Positions 19,377 to 27,723 of a stretch of DNA of 64,000 nucleotides are shown piece by piece. This DNA is from Citrobacter sp. R56 (lineage in GTDB: Bacteria; Pseudomonadota; Gammaproteobacteria; Enterobacterales; Enterobacteriaceae): NCBI RefSeq assembly GCF_016811995.1, contig NZ_CP069159.1:248001-312000 (forward strand). Reading direction: 5' to 3'. The notes below the pieces were generated by a model. That model saw only the letters and a list, made by a program, of their open reading frames with translations. It had not been told where the DNA came from and did no database searches. A program made the position numbers and the translations under genes. Positions within the stretch are counted from its first letter, which is position 1; every line of letters begins with the position of its first letter.

Positions 19377-20372
19377 ATGAAAAAGAAAAGACCCGTACTT
19401 CAGGATGTGGCCGACCGCGTGGGCGTGACCAAAATGACGGTCAGCCGTTTTTTGCGTAATCCAGAGCAGGTCTCTGTTGCGCTGCGCGGCAAAATTGCAG
19501 CTGCACTTGATGAACTGGGTTATATTCCCAATCGTGCTCCTGATATCCTTTCTAACGCCACCAGCCGTGCAATCGGCGTGCTGTTACCCTCTCTCACCAA
19601 CCAGGTTTTTGCTGAAGTATTACGCGGCATTGAGGCCGTCACTGACGCCCACGGTTATCAGACCATGCTGGCGCACTATGGCTATAAACCTGAGATGGAA
19701 CAGGAGCGTCTGGAATCGATGCTGTCGTGGAATATCGATGGCCTGATCCTCACTGAACGTACCCACACGGCGCGCACCCTGAAGATGATTGAGGTCGCGG
19801 GTATTCCGGTTGTCGAACTGATGGACAGCCAGTCTCCGTGTCTGGACATTGCGGTGGGTTTTGACAACTTTGAAGCCGGGCGTCAGATGACTGCCGCGAT
19901 TATCGCGCGTGGCCATCGCCATATCGCCTATCTGGGGGCGCGTCTCGATGAACGTACTATCATCAAACAGAAGGGCTACGAACAGGCGATGCTGGATGCT
20001 GGCCTGGTGCCTTACAGCGTGATGGTGGAACAGTCTTCTTCTTACTCTGCCGGTATTGAGCTGATTCGTCAGGCAAGACGCGAATATCCTCAACTGGATG
20101 GTGTGTTTTGTACCAACGATGACCTGGCTGTCGGTGCGGCGTTTGAGTGCCAGCGTTTAGGACTCAAAATTCCTGATGATATAGCGATCGCCGGTTTCCA
20201 CGGACATGATATCGGTCAGGTGATGGAACCCCGTCTGGCCAGCGTACTCACGCCACGTGAGCGAATGGGCAGCATTGGTGCAGAACGTCTGCTGGCGCGC
20301 ATTCGTGGCGAAACAGTGACACCTAAAATGTTAGATTTAGGTTTCACCTTGTCACCGGGCGGATCTATTTAA
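19377..20372 (+). CDS. gntR: gluconate-utilisation repressor GntR (LacI family)
   Basis: Repressor of the GntI system (gntT, gntKU, edd-eda), released by gluconate. The LacI-type helix-turn-helix is LQDVADRVGVTKMTVSRFLR (residues 8-27), with a hinge IPNRAPDILSNATSRAIGVL and a periplasmic-binding-like effector domain. It has 331 residues. Its likely operators are visible ahead of gntK and gntT in this window. Confidence 0.97.
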   Translation: MKKKRPVLQDVADRVGVTKMTVSRFLRNPEQVSVALRGKIAAALDELGYIPNRAPDILSNATSRAIGVLLPSLTNQVFAEVLRGIEAVTDAHGYQTMLAHYGYKPEMEQERLESMLSWNIDGLILTERTHTARTLKMIEVAGIPVVELMDSQSPCLDIAVGFDNFEAGRQMTAAIIARGHRHIAYLGARLDERTIIKQKGYEQAMLDAGLVPYSVMVEQSSSYSAGIELIRQARREYPQLDGVFCTNDDLAVGAAFECQRLGLKIPDDIAIAGFHGHDIGQVMEPRLASVLTPRERMGSIGAERLLARIRGETVTPKMLDLGFTLSPGGSI

Positions 20373-20381
20373 CCCAACAAG

Positions 20382-20397
20382 TTTGAAGTAGCTCACA
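20382..20397 (+). promoter_or_regulatory. candidate CRP site upstream of gntKU
   Basis: TTTGA-AGTAGC-TCACA matches TGTGA-N6-TCACA at nine of ten positions. It lies about 60 bases upstream of the GntR operators, a usual activating arrangement. Confidence 0.65.
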
Positions 20398-20453
20398 CTT
20401 ATTCACTTCTGGCACGAATGGATATTGCTTCTCTATTTGTCCGGCCGGACAAT

Positions 20454-20478
20454 GTTACCGATAACAGTTACCCGTAAC
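20454..20478 (+). promoter_or_regulatory. two tandem GntR operator palindromes at gntK
   Basis: GTTACCGATAAC (20454-20465) and GTTACCCGTAAC (20467-20478) are separated by one base. Both fit the GTTAC-centred GntR operator. They lie 33-58 bases before the gntK start, so bound GntR would block initiation. Confidence 0.8.
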
Positions 20479-20511
20479 AATTCTCTGAACCTTGTACTGT
20501 GGGGGCCCACT

Positions 20512-21042
20512 TTGAGCACGACTAACCATGATCACCACGTTTACGTTCTGATGGGCGTATCAGGCAGCGGTAAATCCGCTGTCGCCAGCGAAGTGGCGCA
20601 TCAACTGAATGCCGCGTTTCTTGATGGCGATTTTCTCCATCCGCGCTGCAACATCACGAAAATGGCGTCCGGCGAGCCGCTGAATGACGACGACCGTAAA
20701 CCGTGGTTACAGGCGCTGAATGATGCTGCGTTCGCGATGCAGCGTACCAACAAGGTTTCGCTGATCGTCTGTTCCGCCTTGAAAAAACATTACCGTGACC
20801 TGCTGCGCGACGGTAACCCGAACCTCTCTTTCATCTATCTGAAAGGGGACTTTGAAGTGATCGAAAACCGCCTGAAGGCGCGTAAAGGCCACTTCTTCAA
20901 AACGCAGATGTTGGTGACCCAGTTTGAAACACTGGAAGAACCGGGCGCTGACGAGAGCGATGTCCTGGTGGTGAATATCGATCAGCCACTGGAAGGTGTT
21001 GTCGCAAGCACCGTTGAGGTTATTAACAAAGGCAGTAAGTAG
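20512..21042 (+). CDS. gntK: thermoresistant gluconokinase GntK
   Basis: Phosphorylates gluconate to 6-phosphogluconate for the Entner-Doudoroff or pentose phosphate route. The P-loop is GVSGSGKS (residues 15-22 from the TTG). The start is a TTG at 20512 (TTGAGCACGACTAACCATG) with GGGGG about 6 bases upstream; it gives 176 residues, matching the family. The longer frame from 20425 would start above the operators and is rejected. The stop overlaps the GTG of gntU by one base. Confidence 0.94.
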   Translation: MSTTNHDHHVYVLMGVSGSGKSAVASEVAHQLNAAFLDGDFLHPRCNITKMASGEPLNDDDRKPWLQALNDAAFAMQRTNKVSLIVCSALKKHYRDLLRDGNPNLSFIYLKGDFEVIENRLKARKGHFFKTQMLVTQFETLEEPGADESDVLVVNIDQPLEGVVASTVEVINKGSK

Positions 21043-22382
21043 TGAGTACATTAACGCTTGTTTTAACAGCAGTAGGGTCTGTTTTACTGCTGTTGTTTTT
21101 AGTGATGAAGGCGCGTATGCACGCCTTCGTTGCTTTGATGGTGGTGTCTATTGGTGCAGGTCTCTTTTCCGGAATGCCGCTCGACAAAATCGCAGCGACG
21201 ATGGAAAAGGGAATGGGGGGAACCCTGGGCTTCCTGGCGATTGTGGTCGCCCTGGGAGCCATGTTCGGCAAGATTTTGCATGAAACCGGGGCGGTCGATC
21301 AGATCGCCGTCAAAATGCTCAAATCTTTCGGCCACAGCCGGGCGCATTATGCGATTGGTCTGGCGGGTCTGATTTGCGCGCTGCCGCTATTCTTTGAGGT
21401 GGCGATCGTCCTGCTGATTAGCGTCGCGTTCTCTATGGCGCGTCATACGGGCACCAACCTCGTGAAGCTGGTGATCCCGCTGTTTGCGGGTGTGGCTGCC
21501 GCCGCCGCATTTCTGTTGCCGGGGCCTGCGCCGATGCTGCTGGCCTCCCAAATGCACGCCGATTTTGGCTGGATGATCCTGATTGGCCTGTGCGCGGCAA
21601 TCCCCGGCATGATTATCGCCGGGCCGCTGTGGGGCAATTTCATTAGCCGTTATGTCGAACTGAATATTCCTGACGACATTACCGAACCGCATCTGGGCGA
21701 GGGCAAAATGCCGTCCTTCGGCTTTAGTCTGTCGCTGATCCTGCTGCCGCTGGTGCTGGTTGGGTTTAAAACTATCGCGGCACGCTTTGTGCCGGTCGGG
21801 TCTGACGCTTACCAATGGTTTGAATTTATTGGTCATCCGTTCACCGCGATTCTGGTGGCGTGTCTGGTGGCGATTTATGGCCTGGCAATGCGTCAGGGCA
21901 TGCCGAAAGACAAAGTGATGGAAATTTGTGGTCATGCGCTGCAACCGGCGGGGATTATTCTGCTGGTGATTGGTGCAGGTGGCGTGTTCAAACAGGTACT
22001 GGTCGATTCCGGCGTGGGTCCTGCACTGGGCGAAGCGTTGACTGGCATGGGCTTACCGATTGCCATTACCTGCTTCGTGCTGGCGGCGGCGGTCCGTATC
22101 ATTCAGGGTTCTGCGACGGTCGCGTGCTTAACGGCGGTCGGTCTGGTGATGCCGGTAATTGAACAACTGAACTTCTCCGGTGCGCAGATGGCGGCACTGT
22201 CCATCTGTATTGCAGGCGGTTCAATCGTGGTCAGTCACGTTAACGACGCCGGTTTCTGGTTGTTCGGTAAGTTTACCGGCGCGACCGAAGCACAAACGTT
22301 GAAGACCTGGACGATGATGGAAACCATCCTCGGCACCGTTGGCGCGATTGTCGGTATGATTGCGTTCCAGCTGCTGAGCTGA
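21042..22382 (+). CDS. gntU: low-affinity gluconate transporter GntU
   Basis: Inner-membrane gluconate:H+ symporter of the GntP family, 446 residues with about a dozen hydrophobic segments (LTLVLTAVGSVLLLLFLVMK at the N-terminus). The conserved LFFEVAIVLLISVAF and GGSIVVSHVNDAGFWLF signatures are present. Translation starts at GTG 21042 inside the TAG stop of gntK, implying coupling. A REP pair follows. Confidence 0.96.
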   Translation: MSTLTLVLTAVGSVLLLLFLVMKARMHAFVALMVVSIGAGLFSGMPLDKIAATMEKGMGGTLGFLAIVVALGAMFGKILHETGAVDQIAVKMLKSFGHSRAHYAIGLAGLICALPLFFEVAIVLLISVAFSMARHTGTNLVKLVIPLFAGVAAAAAFLLPGPAPMLLASQMHADFGWMILIGLCAAIPGMIIAGPLWGNFISRYVELNIPDDITEPHLGEGKMPSFGFSLSLILLPLVLVGFKTIAARFVPVGSDAYQWFEFIGHPFTAILVACLVAIYGLAMRQGMPKDKVMEICGHALQPAGIILLVIGAGGVFKQVLVDSGVGPALGEALTGMGLPIAITCFVLAAAVRIIQGSATVACLTAVGLVMPVIEQLNFSGAQMAALSICIAGGSIVVSHVNDAGFWLFGKFTGATEAQTLKTWTMMETILGTVGAIVGMIAFQLLS

Positions 22383-22388
22383 GTCCGA

Positions 22389-22478
22389 TGCCCGGTGGCG
22401 CTTGCGCTTACCGGGCCTGGATCCGCGCACCTATTCAGGCCGTAGGCCGGGTAAGCGTAAGCGCCACCCGGCTTTTTT
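22389..22478. repeat. REP pair after gntU
   Basis: GCCCGGTGGCGCTTGCGCTTACCGGGC and GCCGGGTAAGCGTAAGCGCCACCCGGC, ending in TTTTTT. It separates convergent gntU and the downstream minus-strand gene. Confidence 0.85.
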
Positions 22479-22923
22479 ACAGCATCACCACACCATTCTC
22501 GGTTTTCAACCAACGCGGTGCTTTCAGCGTATCGGCGAAATAACCCACCAGATCCTGTAGCAAATCACCCGCAACCCGTTCCATATCATCAGAAAGCGTT
22601 TTGCTCATCAGTAAGAGTGTTAATAACTGGCAGTAACGCCCCATTTGATCGGGTTCAGGCTCGAAGAGGGGGAAACGGGTCGGTAATGTTTCTACCGTCA
22701 GGCTGGCTTGCAGGTGTTGCGGTACGGGTTCCGTCAGCGTCGGTTGCAATAACGCGAGACAGGCCGACAGACGCGCGCAAATCGCCAGTTTTTCAACCGG
22801 GTCATGACATTCAACAAGCCCTTCGACAAAACGCTCGCAGTTATCCGCCAGCTCGGTGAAATCCGTGGCATGGCTAAAGGGCAGGGTAAATAAAGCGTGT
22901 GAAAAGAGAGGGGTAGTAGCCAT
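22477..22923 (-). CDS. 148-residue protein of unknown function behind a P4-like RNA leader
   Basis: I do not recognise this protein. It begins MATTPLFSHALFTLPFSHA, is mostly helical in appearance and Leu-rich, has no clear signal peptide or membrane span, and contains scattered Cys (DNCERF, ECHD, AICARL, RYCQLL). The start at 22923 has GGAGG 8 bases upstream (22932-22936); an upstream in-frame Met at 22959 lies inside the leader structure and is rejected. The leader carries a P1 C4/P4 CI-like antisense RNA, so the gene is probably of satellite-phage origin. It sits alone between gntU and yhgN, where E. coli K-12 has no such gene. Confidence 0.8.
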   Translation of the reverse strand: MATTPLFSHALFTLPFSHATDFTELADNCERFVEGLVECHDPVEKLAICARLSACLALLQPTLTEPVPQHLQASLTVETLPTRFPLFEPEPDQMGRYCQLLTLLLMSKTLSDDMERVAGDLLQDLVGYFADTLKAPRWLKTENGVVML

Positions 22924-22934
22924 AGGGGCAGCCT

Positions 22935-22987
22935 CCGATGAGTGATTTTCATCCGCCACTGGAGAGGCTAATCTCCATGGGTGGCGG
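22935..22987 (-). promoter_or_regulatory. target segment C (seqC-like) over the ribosome-binding site
   Basis: On the minus strand CCGCCAC (22987-22981) pairs with GTGGCGG (22959-22953), and inside it GGAGA/TCTCC present TTAGCC in a loop. CTCATCGG (22942-22935) follows and overlaps the GGAGG Shine-Dalgarno by two bases. TTAGCCT and CTCATCGG are exact complements of segments in the upstream cloverleaf RNA. Confidence 0.75.
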
Positions 22988-23060
22988 AACCGGGCAGGGT
23001 TAGCCTTACCGGCCTCATCGGATACCGGCGCGTCTTACGACGCCCCCGCCCGGCCCACCA
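22988..23060 (-). ncRNA. P4 CI / P1 C4-like antisense RNA (segment B)
   Basis: The minus-strand sequence folds as a small cloverleaf. The closing stem CCGGGC+GGG (23053-23045) pairs with CCC-T-GCCCGG (22999-22990). Arm one is GCGTC-GTAA-GACGC (23043-23030), with a GNRA-type loop. Arm two is CCGG/CCGG (23028-23025 with 23012-23009), whose 12-base loop displays CCGATGAGG. The free AAGGCTAA (23007-23000) follows. CCGATGAG and AGGCTAA are complementary to both a segment upstream (A) and one downstream (C). Phage P4 CI RNA and P1/P7 C4 RNA work this way. Ends are estimates. Confidence 0.7.
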
Positions 23061-23102
23061 TTGAAGTGTAGCTAAGCGTGCGACACAAAAATACTTGCGT
23101 CA

Positions 23103-23127
23103 CCGATGAGGATTTTCAGAAGGCTAA
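23103..23127 (-). promoter_or_regulatory. target segment A (seqA-like)
   Basis: TTAGCCTT (23127-23120) in the loop of a CAGAA/TTCTG stem, then CCTCATCGG (23111-23103). Both blocks are exact complements of segment B (AAGGCTAA and CCGATGAGG). The joining bases TGAAAATC are also found before segment C, so A and C look like two copies of one module. Confidence 0.7.
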
Positions 23128-23158
23128 TTCTGGCACCTGATTTTGCAGGCGCAGCGAG

Positions 23159-23187
23159 AAGATAATGCTTATCTGTGAGGCTGACAA
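23159..23187 (-). promoter_or_regulatory. candidate promoter of the P4-like leader
   Basis: On the minus strand TTGTCA (23187-23182) is followed after 17 bases by TATCTT (23164-23159). Transcription would start near 23152, giving a leader of about 230 bases that contains A, B and C before the start codon. Confidence 0.6.
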
Positions 23188-23285
23188 GAGGGCATTCCGG
23201 AAGGCGCTTCGCAGAAATGAAAATACGTTTTTTCAGCGACTTAAAAGCTTGAGGTGTTTCTTAAAAACACATTCACGTTGTTGAT

Positions 23286-23370
23286 TGCCCGGTGGCGCTA
23301 CGCTTACCGGGCCTACACACGAGCACATATTCGACATCGTAGGCCGGGTAAGGCGAAGCCGCCACCCGGC
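23286..23370. repeat. REP pair after yhgN
   Basis: GCCCGGTGGCGCTACGCTTACCGGGC and GCCGGGTAAGGCGAAGCCGCCACCCGGC face each other just past the yhgN stop. Confidence 0.85.
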
Positions 23371-23376
23371 ACAACG

Positions 23377-23970
23377 TCACCCCTTCATCCACATCCGAAC
23401 GCCATCCAGGAACATCTGGGTCGCCATCATCACCAGAATCAGCCCCATCAGACGCTCCAGCGCGTTAACCCCTTTCTCGCCCAGCAGGCGTAAAAACAGC
23501 GACGATTGCAGCAAAATCACAAATGTTCCGCCCCAGGCGATCAGCAGGGCAATCACCAGATGCCCCATCTGATTCGGGTATTGGTGCGATAACAGCATCA
23601 ACGATGCCAGGATCGTCGGGCCTGCAACCAGCGGGATCGCCAGCGGTACGATAAACGGCTCTTCACCCGCCGGAAGCCCGGCGCTATTCCCGGTGGCGCT
23701 GGGGAAAATCATCTTGATGGCGATCAGGAACAGAATGATGCCCCCGGAAATCGACACGGTTTCTGCACGCAGGTTAAGAAATGCCAGAATTTTCTCGCCC
23801 GCAAACAGGAATATCAGCATCACCAACAGCGCAATAAACAGCTCGCGAACCATAATTGCGCGTCGGCGTTTGGGTTCGGTATGTTTCAGTACGGACATGA
23901 AAATGGGCAGATTTCCGAGTGGATCCATAATCAAGATCAACAAAACTGCCGCCGAAATGATTTCATTCAT
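23377..23970 (-). CDS. yhgN: MarC-family inner membrane protein YhgN
   Basis: A 197-residue membrane protein with about six hydrophobic helices (ISAAVLLILIMDPLGNLPIF at the N-terminus). The MarC-family DPLGN motif and the AGPTILASLMLL segment are visible. Its transport function is not established. It diverges from asd. Confidence 0.92.
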   Translation of the reverse strand: MNEIISAAVLLILIMDPLGNLPIFMSVLKHTEPKRRRAIMVRELFIALLVMLIFLFAGEKILAFLNLRAETVSISGGIILFLIAIKMIFPSATGNSAGLPAGEEPFIVPLAIPLVAGPTILASLMLLSHQYPNQMGHLVIALLIAWGGTFVILLQSSLFLRLLGEKGVNALERLMGLILVMMATQMFLDGVRMWMKG

Positions 23971-24160
23971 AAGTCAAATTCCCAGATAATCAGTACGGAC
24001 TTTCTGCTTGTTTGCGCAGCGGGATAAGTCGCATTACTGATGGCTTCGCTATCATTGATTAATTTCACTTGCGACTTTGGCTGCTTTTTGTATGGTGAAG
24101 GATGTGCCGCAGGATACTGGCACACATACACAGCACACATCTCTGCAGGAAAAAAACGCT

Positions 24161-25267
24161 ATGAAAAATGTTGGTTTTATCGGCTGGCGCGGTATGGTCG
24201 GCTCTGTACTCATGCAACGCATGGTTGAAGAGCGCGACTTCGACGCCATTCGCCCTGTTTTCTTTTCTACTTCCCAGCTCGGGCAGGCGGCACCGACGTT
24301 TGGTGCGACCTCCACCGGCATGCTTCAGGACGCGTTTGATCTGGAAGCGCTGAAAGCGCTCGATATCATCGTGACCTGCCAGGGCGGCGATTATACCAAC
24401 GAAATCTATCCAAAGCTTCGTGAAAGCGGTTGGCAGGGTTACTGGATTGATGCCGCTTCCTCACTGCGTATGAAAGACGACGCCATCATCATTCTCGACC
24501 CGGTTAACCAGGATGTCATCACCGACGGCTTAAACAAAGGCATTAAGACCTTCGTCGGCGGCAACTGCACCGTGAGTCTGATGCTGATGTCGCTTGGCGG
24601 CCTGTTCGCCAACGATCTGGTTGACTGGGTATCTGTCGCGACCTACCAGGCCGCTTCCGGCGGCGGCGCACGCCATATGCGCGAACTGCTGAGCCAGATG
24701 GGCCATTTGTATGGTCATGTGGTCGAGGAACTGGCGACCCCTTCTTCTGCGATCCTCGATATCGAACGTAAAGTCACCACCCTGAGCCGTAGCGGCGAGT
24801 TACCGGTTGATAACTTTGGCGTACCGCTGGCGGGCAGCCTGATCCCGTGGATCGACAAACAGCTTGATAACGGCCAGAGCCGTGAAGAGTGGAAGGGACA
24901 AGCGGAAACCAACAAGATCCTCAACACCGCCTCCGTGATCCCGGTGGATGGTCTGTGCGTGCGCGTGGGCGCGCTGCGCTGCCACAGCCAGGCGTTCACC
25001 ATTAAACTTAAAAAAGATGTCTCTATTCCGACCGTGGAAGAACTGCTGGCGGCCCATAACCCGTGGGCGAAAGTCGTACCTAACGATCGTGAAATTACCA
25101 TGCGTGAGTTAACCCCGGCGGCCGTTACCGGCACGCTAACCACGCCAGTAGGGCGTCTGCGTAAGCTGAACATGGGACCCGAGTTCCTGTCAGCCTTTAC
25201 CGTCGGCGATCAACTGCTGTGGGGCGCTGCAGAACCGCTGCGCAGAATGCTGCGTCAGTTGGCCTAA
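24161..25267 (+). CDS. asd: aspartate-semialdehyde dehydrogenase
   Basis: Reduces aspartyl phosphate to aspartate semialdehyde, the branch point to lysine, methionine, threonine and diaminopimelate. The NADP motif is [14 protein letters not shown], and the catalytic Cys is in GGNCTVS (Cys136). It is 368 residues from 24161, where AGGAAAAAAACGCT precedes the ATG. A frame open from 24077 adds 28 residues with no family match. It stands alone, with a terminator after it. Confidence 0.97.
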   Translation: MKNVGFIGWRGMVGSVLMQRMVEERDFDAIRPVFFSTSQLGQAAPTFGATSTGMLQDAFDLEALKALDIIVTCQGGDYTNEIYPKLRESGWQGYWIDAASSLRMKDDAIIILDPVNQDVITDGLNKGIKTFVGGNCTVSLMLMSLGGLFANDLVDWVSVATYQAASGGGARHMRELLSQMGHLYGHVVEELATPSSAILDIERKVTTLSRSGELPVDNFGVPLAGSLIPWIDKQLDNGQSREEWKGQAETNKILNTASVIPVDGLCVRVGALRCHSQAFTIKLKKDVSIPTVEELLAAHNPWAKVVPNDREITMRELTPAAVTGTLTTPVGRLRKLNMGPEFLSAFTVGDQLLWGAAEPLRRMLRQLA

Positions 25268-25285
25268 CAGTGTGTTAAATATACA

Positions 25286-25309
25286 GGGGTGCTGAGTCAC
25301 CCCTTTTTT
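25286..25309 (+). terminator. rho-independent terminator of asd
   Basis: GGGGTG-CTGAGT-CACCCC followed by six T residues. Confidence 0.88.
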
Positions 25310-25331
25310 GCGTAATACAGGAGTAAACGCG

Positions 25332-25361
25332 ATGTTTCATTATTTACCAGGAGTTAGATAA
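25332..25361 (+). CDS. candidate 9-codon ORF in the asd-glgB interval
   Basis: ATG at 25332 encodes MFHYLPGVR and a stop. AGGAG at 25319-25323 is spaced 8 bases from the ATG, which is ideal. It lies beyond the asd terminator and well upstream of glgB, so it could be a leader peptide or a very small protein. Function unknown; such a short frame can arise by chance. Confidence 0.4.
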   Translation: MFHYLPGVR

Positions 25362-25386
25362 AGCATTGGCTATTCTTTAAGGGTGG

Positions 25387-25440
25387 CTAAATACGGTGCG
25401 TATTTAGACCTTGCCTGGAGGTAGGACGGAGCAGAAAGGA
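25387..25440 (+). promoter_or_regulatory. hairpin and GGA-rich stretch in the glgB upstream region
   Basis: CTAAATAC-GGTGC-GTATTTAG (25387-25407) is a perfect 8-base stem. It is followed by four GGA triplets in 24 bases (25417, 25424, 25428, 25438). Spaced GGA motifs are the recognition element of CsrA, which represses glycogen synthesis in E. coli. A direct CsrA role here is inference. Confidence 0.4.
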
Positions 25441-25536
25441 TGCACATTGTGCTGCGCCGTTCAGGTCAAAGAAGTGTCGCTACCTGATGTCGAAGATCAG
25501 TTGGAAGGGGCGATACCATAAAACAGGATGACAACC

Positions 25537-27723
25537 ATGTCCGTTCGTATCGATAGAGACGTGATTAATGCGCTTATTGCAGGCCACTTTGCGGATCCTT
25601 TTTCCGTACTCGGTATGCATCAAACTGACGCTGGACTTGAGGTCCGGGCCCTATTACCTGACGCCACCGAAGTGTGGGTGATTGAACCTAAAACCGGGCG
25701 TAAAGTCGGCAATCTGGAATGCCTCGACTCACGGGGTTTTTTCTGCGGCGTAATGCCCCGGCGTAAAAATGTCTTCCGCTATCAACTCGCTGTTGTCTGG
25801 CATGGGCAACAGAATCTGATTGATGATCCTTATCGCTTTGGCCCTCTGATCCAGGAAATGGATGCCTGGTTATTATCTGAAGGCACCCATCTGCGTCCGT
25901 ATGAAACCCTGGGGGCGCATGCGGATACGATGGACGGCGTTACCGGTACGCGTTTCTCTGTCTGGGCGCCTAACGCCCGACGCGTCTCGGTGGTCGGGCA
26001 GTTCAACTACTGGGATGGTCGTCGCCACCCAATGCGTCTGCGCAAAGAGAGCGGCATCTGGGAGCTGTTTATCCCCGGCGCGCAAAATGGTCAGCTGTAT
26101 AAATATGAAATGATCGACGCACATGGCCGCCTGCGCGTTAAAGCCGACCCCTATGCGTTTGAGGCGCAAATGCGCCCGGAGACGGCGTCGCTCATTTGCG
26201 GTTTGCCGGAAAAGGTCGTCCAGAGCGAGGCGCGCAAACAGGCCAATCAATTCGACGCGCCCATCTCCATTTATGAGGTGCATCTCGGCTCCTGGCGTCG
26301 TCACACCGACAATAATTTCTGGCTCAGTTATCGTGAGCTGGCAGATCAGTTGATTCCCTACGTGAAGTGGATGGGCTTCACGCACATTGAGTTACTGCCG
26401 ATTAATGAACACCCGTTTGACGGCAGTTGGGGCTACCAGCCTACCGGCCTGTATGCGCCGACGCGTCGTTTTGGTACGCGCGACGACTTCCGTTACTTCG
26501 TCAATGCCGCACATCAGGCGGGGCTGAACGTCATTCTCGACTGGGTCCCGGGGCATTTTCCGTCAGACGACTTTGGCCTGGCGGAGTTTGACGGCACCGA
26601 CCTTTACGAACACAGCGACCCACGCGAAGGCTACCATCAGGACTGGAACACGCTGATCTACAACTACGGTCGCCGCGAAGTCAGTAACTATCTGGTCGGT
26701 AACGCCCTGTACTGGATTGAACGTTTCGGGATTGATGCGCTGCGCGTGGACGCCGTCGCGTCGATGATTTATCGCGACTACAGCCGCAAAGAAGGTGAGT
26801 GGATCCCTAACGAGTATGGCGGTCGCGAAAACCTCGAAGCGATCGAATTTTTACGCAATACCAACCGTATTCTGGGCGAACAGGTGCCCGGCGCGGTCAG
26901 TATGGCGGAAGAGTCTACGGATTTTCCGGGGGTTTCTCGCCCGCAGGACATGGGGGGGCTGGGCTTCTGGTTCAAATGGAACCTCGGCTGGATGCATGAC
27001 ACGCTGGACTATATGAAGCTGGATCCGGTCCATCGTCAGTATCATCATGATAAGCTGACCTTCGGCATGCTGTACAACTACACCGAAAACTTTGTTCTGC
27101 CGCTGTCGCATGACGAAGTGGTCCACGGCAAAAAATCCATTCTTGATCGCATGCCCGGCGACGCCTGGCAGAAATTTGCCAACCTGCGTGCCTATTACGG
27201 CTGGATGTGGGCTTTCCCTGGTAAGAAGTTACTGTTTATGGGCAACGAGTTTGCCCAGGGACGCGAATGGAACCACGACGCCAGCCTTGACTGGCATCTG
27301 CTGGAAGGCGGCGACAACTGGCACCACGGCGTCCAGCGCCTGGTCCGCGATCTGAACCACACCTACCGTCACCATAAAGCGCTGCATGAGGTTGATTTTG
27401 ATGGGTATGGATTCGAATGGCTGGTGGTGGACGACAACGAACGTTCGGTGCTGATTTTTGCCCGTCGGGACAAAGCAGGTAACGAAATTATTGTCGCCAG
27501 CAACTTTACGCCGGTCCCACGTCCTGGCTATCGCTTCGGCATTAATCAGCCGGGGAAATGGCGCGAGATAGTGAATACCGACTCCATGCACTATCACGGC
27601 AGTAATACCGGCAATGGCGGAGCCGTACAAAGCGATGAAATTGCCAGTCACGGTCGCCAGCACTCACTGAGCCTAACTTTGCCGCCGTTAGCCACCATCT
27701 GGCTGATGCGGGAGGGGGAATGA
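25537..27723 (+). CDS. glgB: 1,4-alpha-glucan branching enzyme
   Basis: Makes the alpha-1,6 branches of glycogen. N-terminal N1/CBM48 modules are followed by a GH13 barrel with catalytic residues in [11 protein letters not shown] (Asp), [10 protein letters not shown] (Glu) and [12 protein letters not shown] (Asp, preceded by the conserved His). It is 728 residues from [13 protein letters not shown] at 25537, the family length; an ATG at 25528 abuts the AGGA and is not usable. First gene of glgBXCAP; overlaps glgX by 4 bases. Confidence 0.97.
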   Translation: MSVRIDRDVINALIAGHFADPFSVLGMHQTDAGLEVRALLPDATEVWVIEPKTGRKVGNLECLDSRGFFCGVMPRRKNVFRYQLAVVWHGQQNLIDDPYRFGPLIQEMDAWLLSEGTHLRPYETLGAHADTMDGVTGTRFSVWAPNARRVSVVGQFNYWDGRRHPMRLRKESGIWELFIPGAQNGQLYKYEMIDAHGRLRVKADPYAFEAQMRPETASLICGLPEKVVQSEARKQANQFDAPISIYEVHLGSWRRHTDNNFWLSYRELADQLIPYVKWMGFTHIELLPINEHPFDGSWGYQPTGLYAPTRRFGTRDDFRYFVNAAHQAGLNVILDWVPGHFPSDDFGLAEFDGTDLYEHSDPREGYHQDWNTLIYNYGRREVSNYLVGNALYWIERFGIDALRVDAVASMIYRDYSRKEGEWIPNEYGGRENLEAIEFLRNTNRILGEQVPGAVSMAEESTDFPGVSRPQDMGGLGFWFKWNLGWMHDTLDYMKLDPVHRQYHHDKLTFGMLYNYTENFVLPLSHDEVVHGKKSILDRMPGDAWQKFANLRAYYGWMWAFPGKKLLFMGNEFAQGREWNHDASLDWHLLEGGDNWHHGVQRLVRDLNHTYRHHKALHEVDFDGYGFEWLVVDDNERSVLIFARRDKAGNEIIVASNFTPVPRPGYRFGINQPGKWREIVNTDSMHYHGSNTGNGGAVQSDEIASHGRQHSLSLTLPPLATIWLMREGE

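Noticed and set aside
23254-23572. Frames of 79 and 95 codons on the plus strand near yhgN
   Set aside because: They run over REP units and antisense to yhgN; no independent support.
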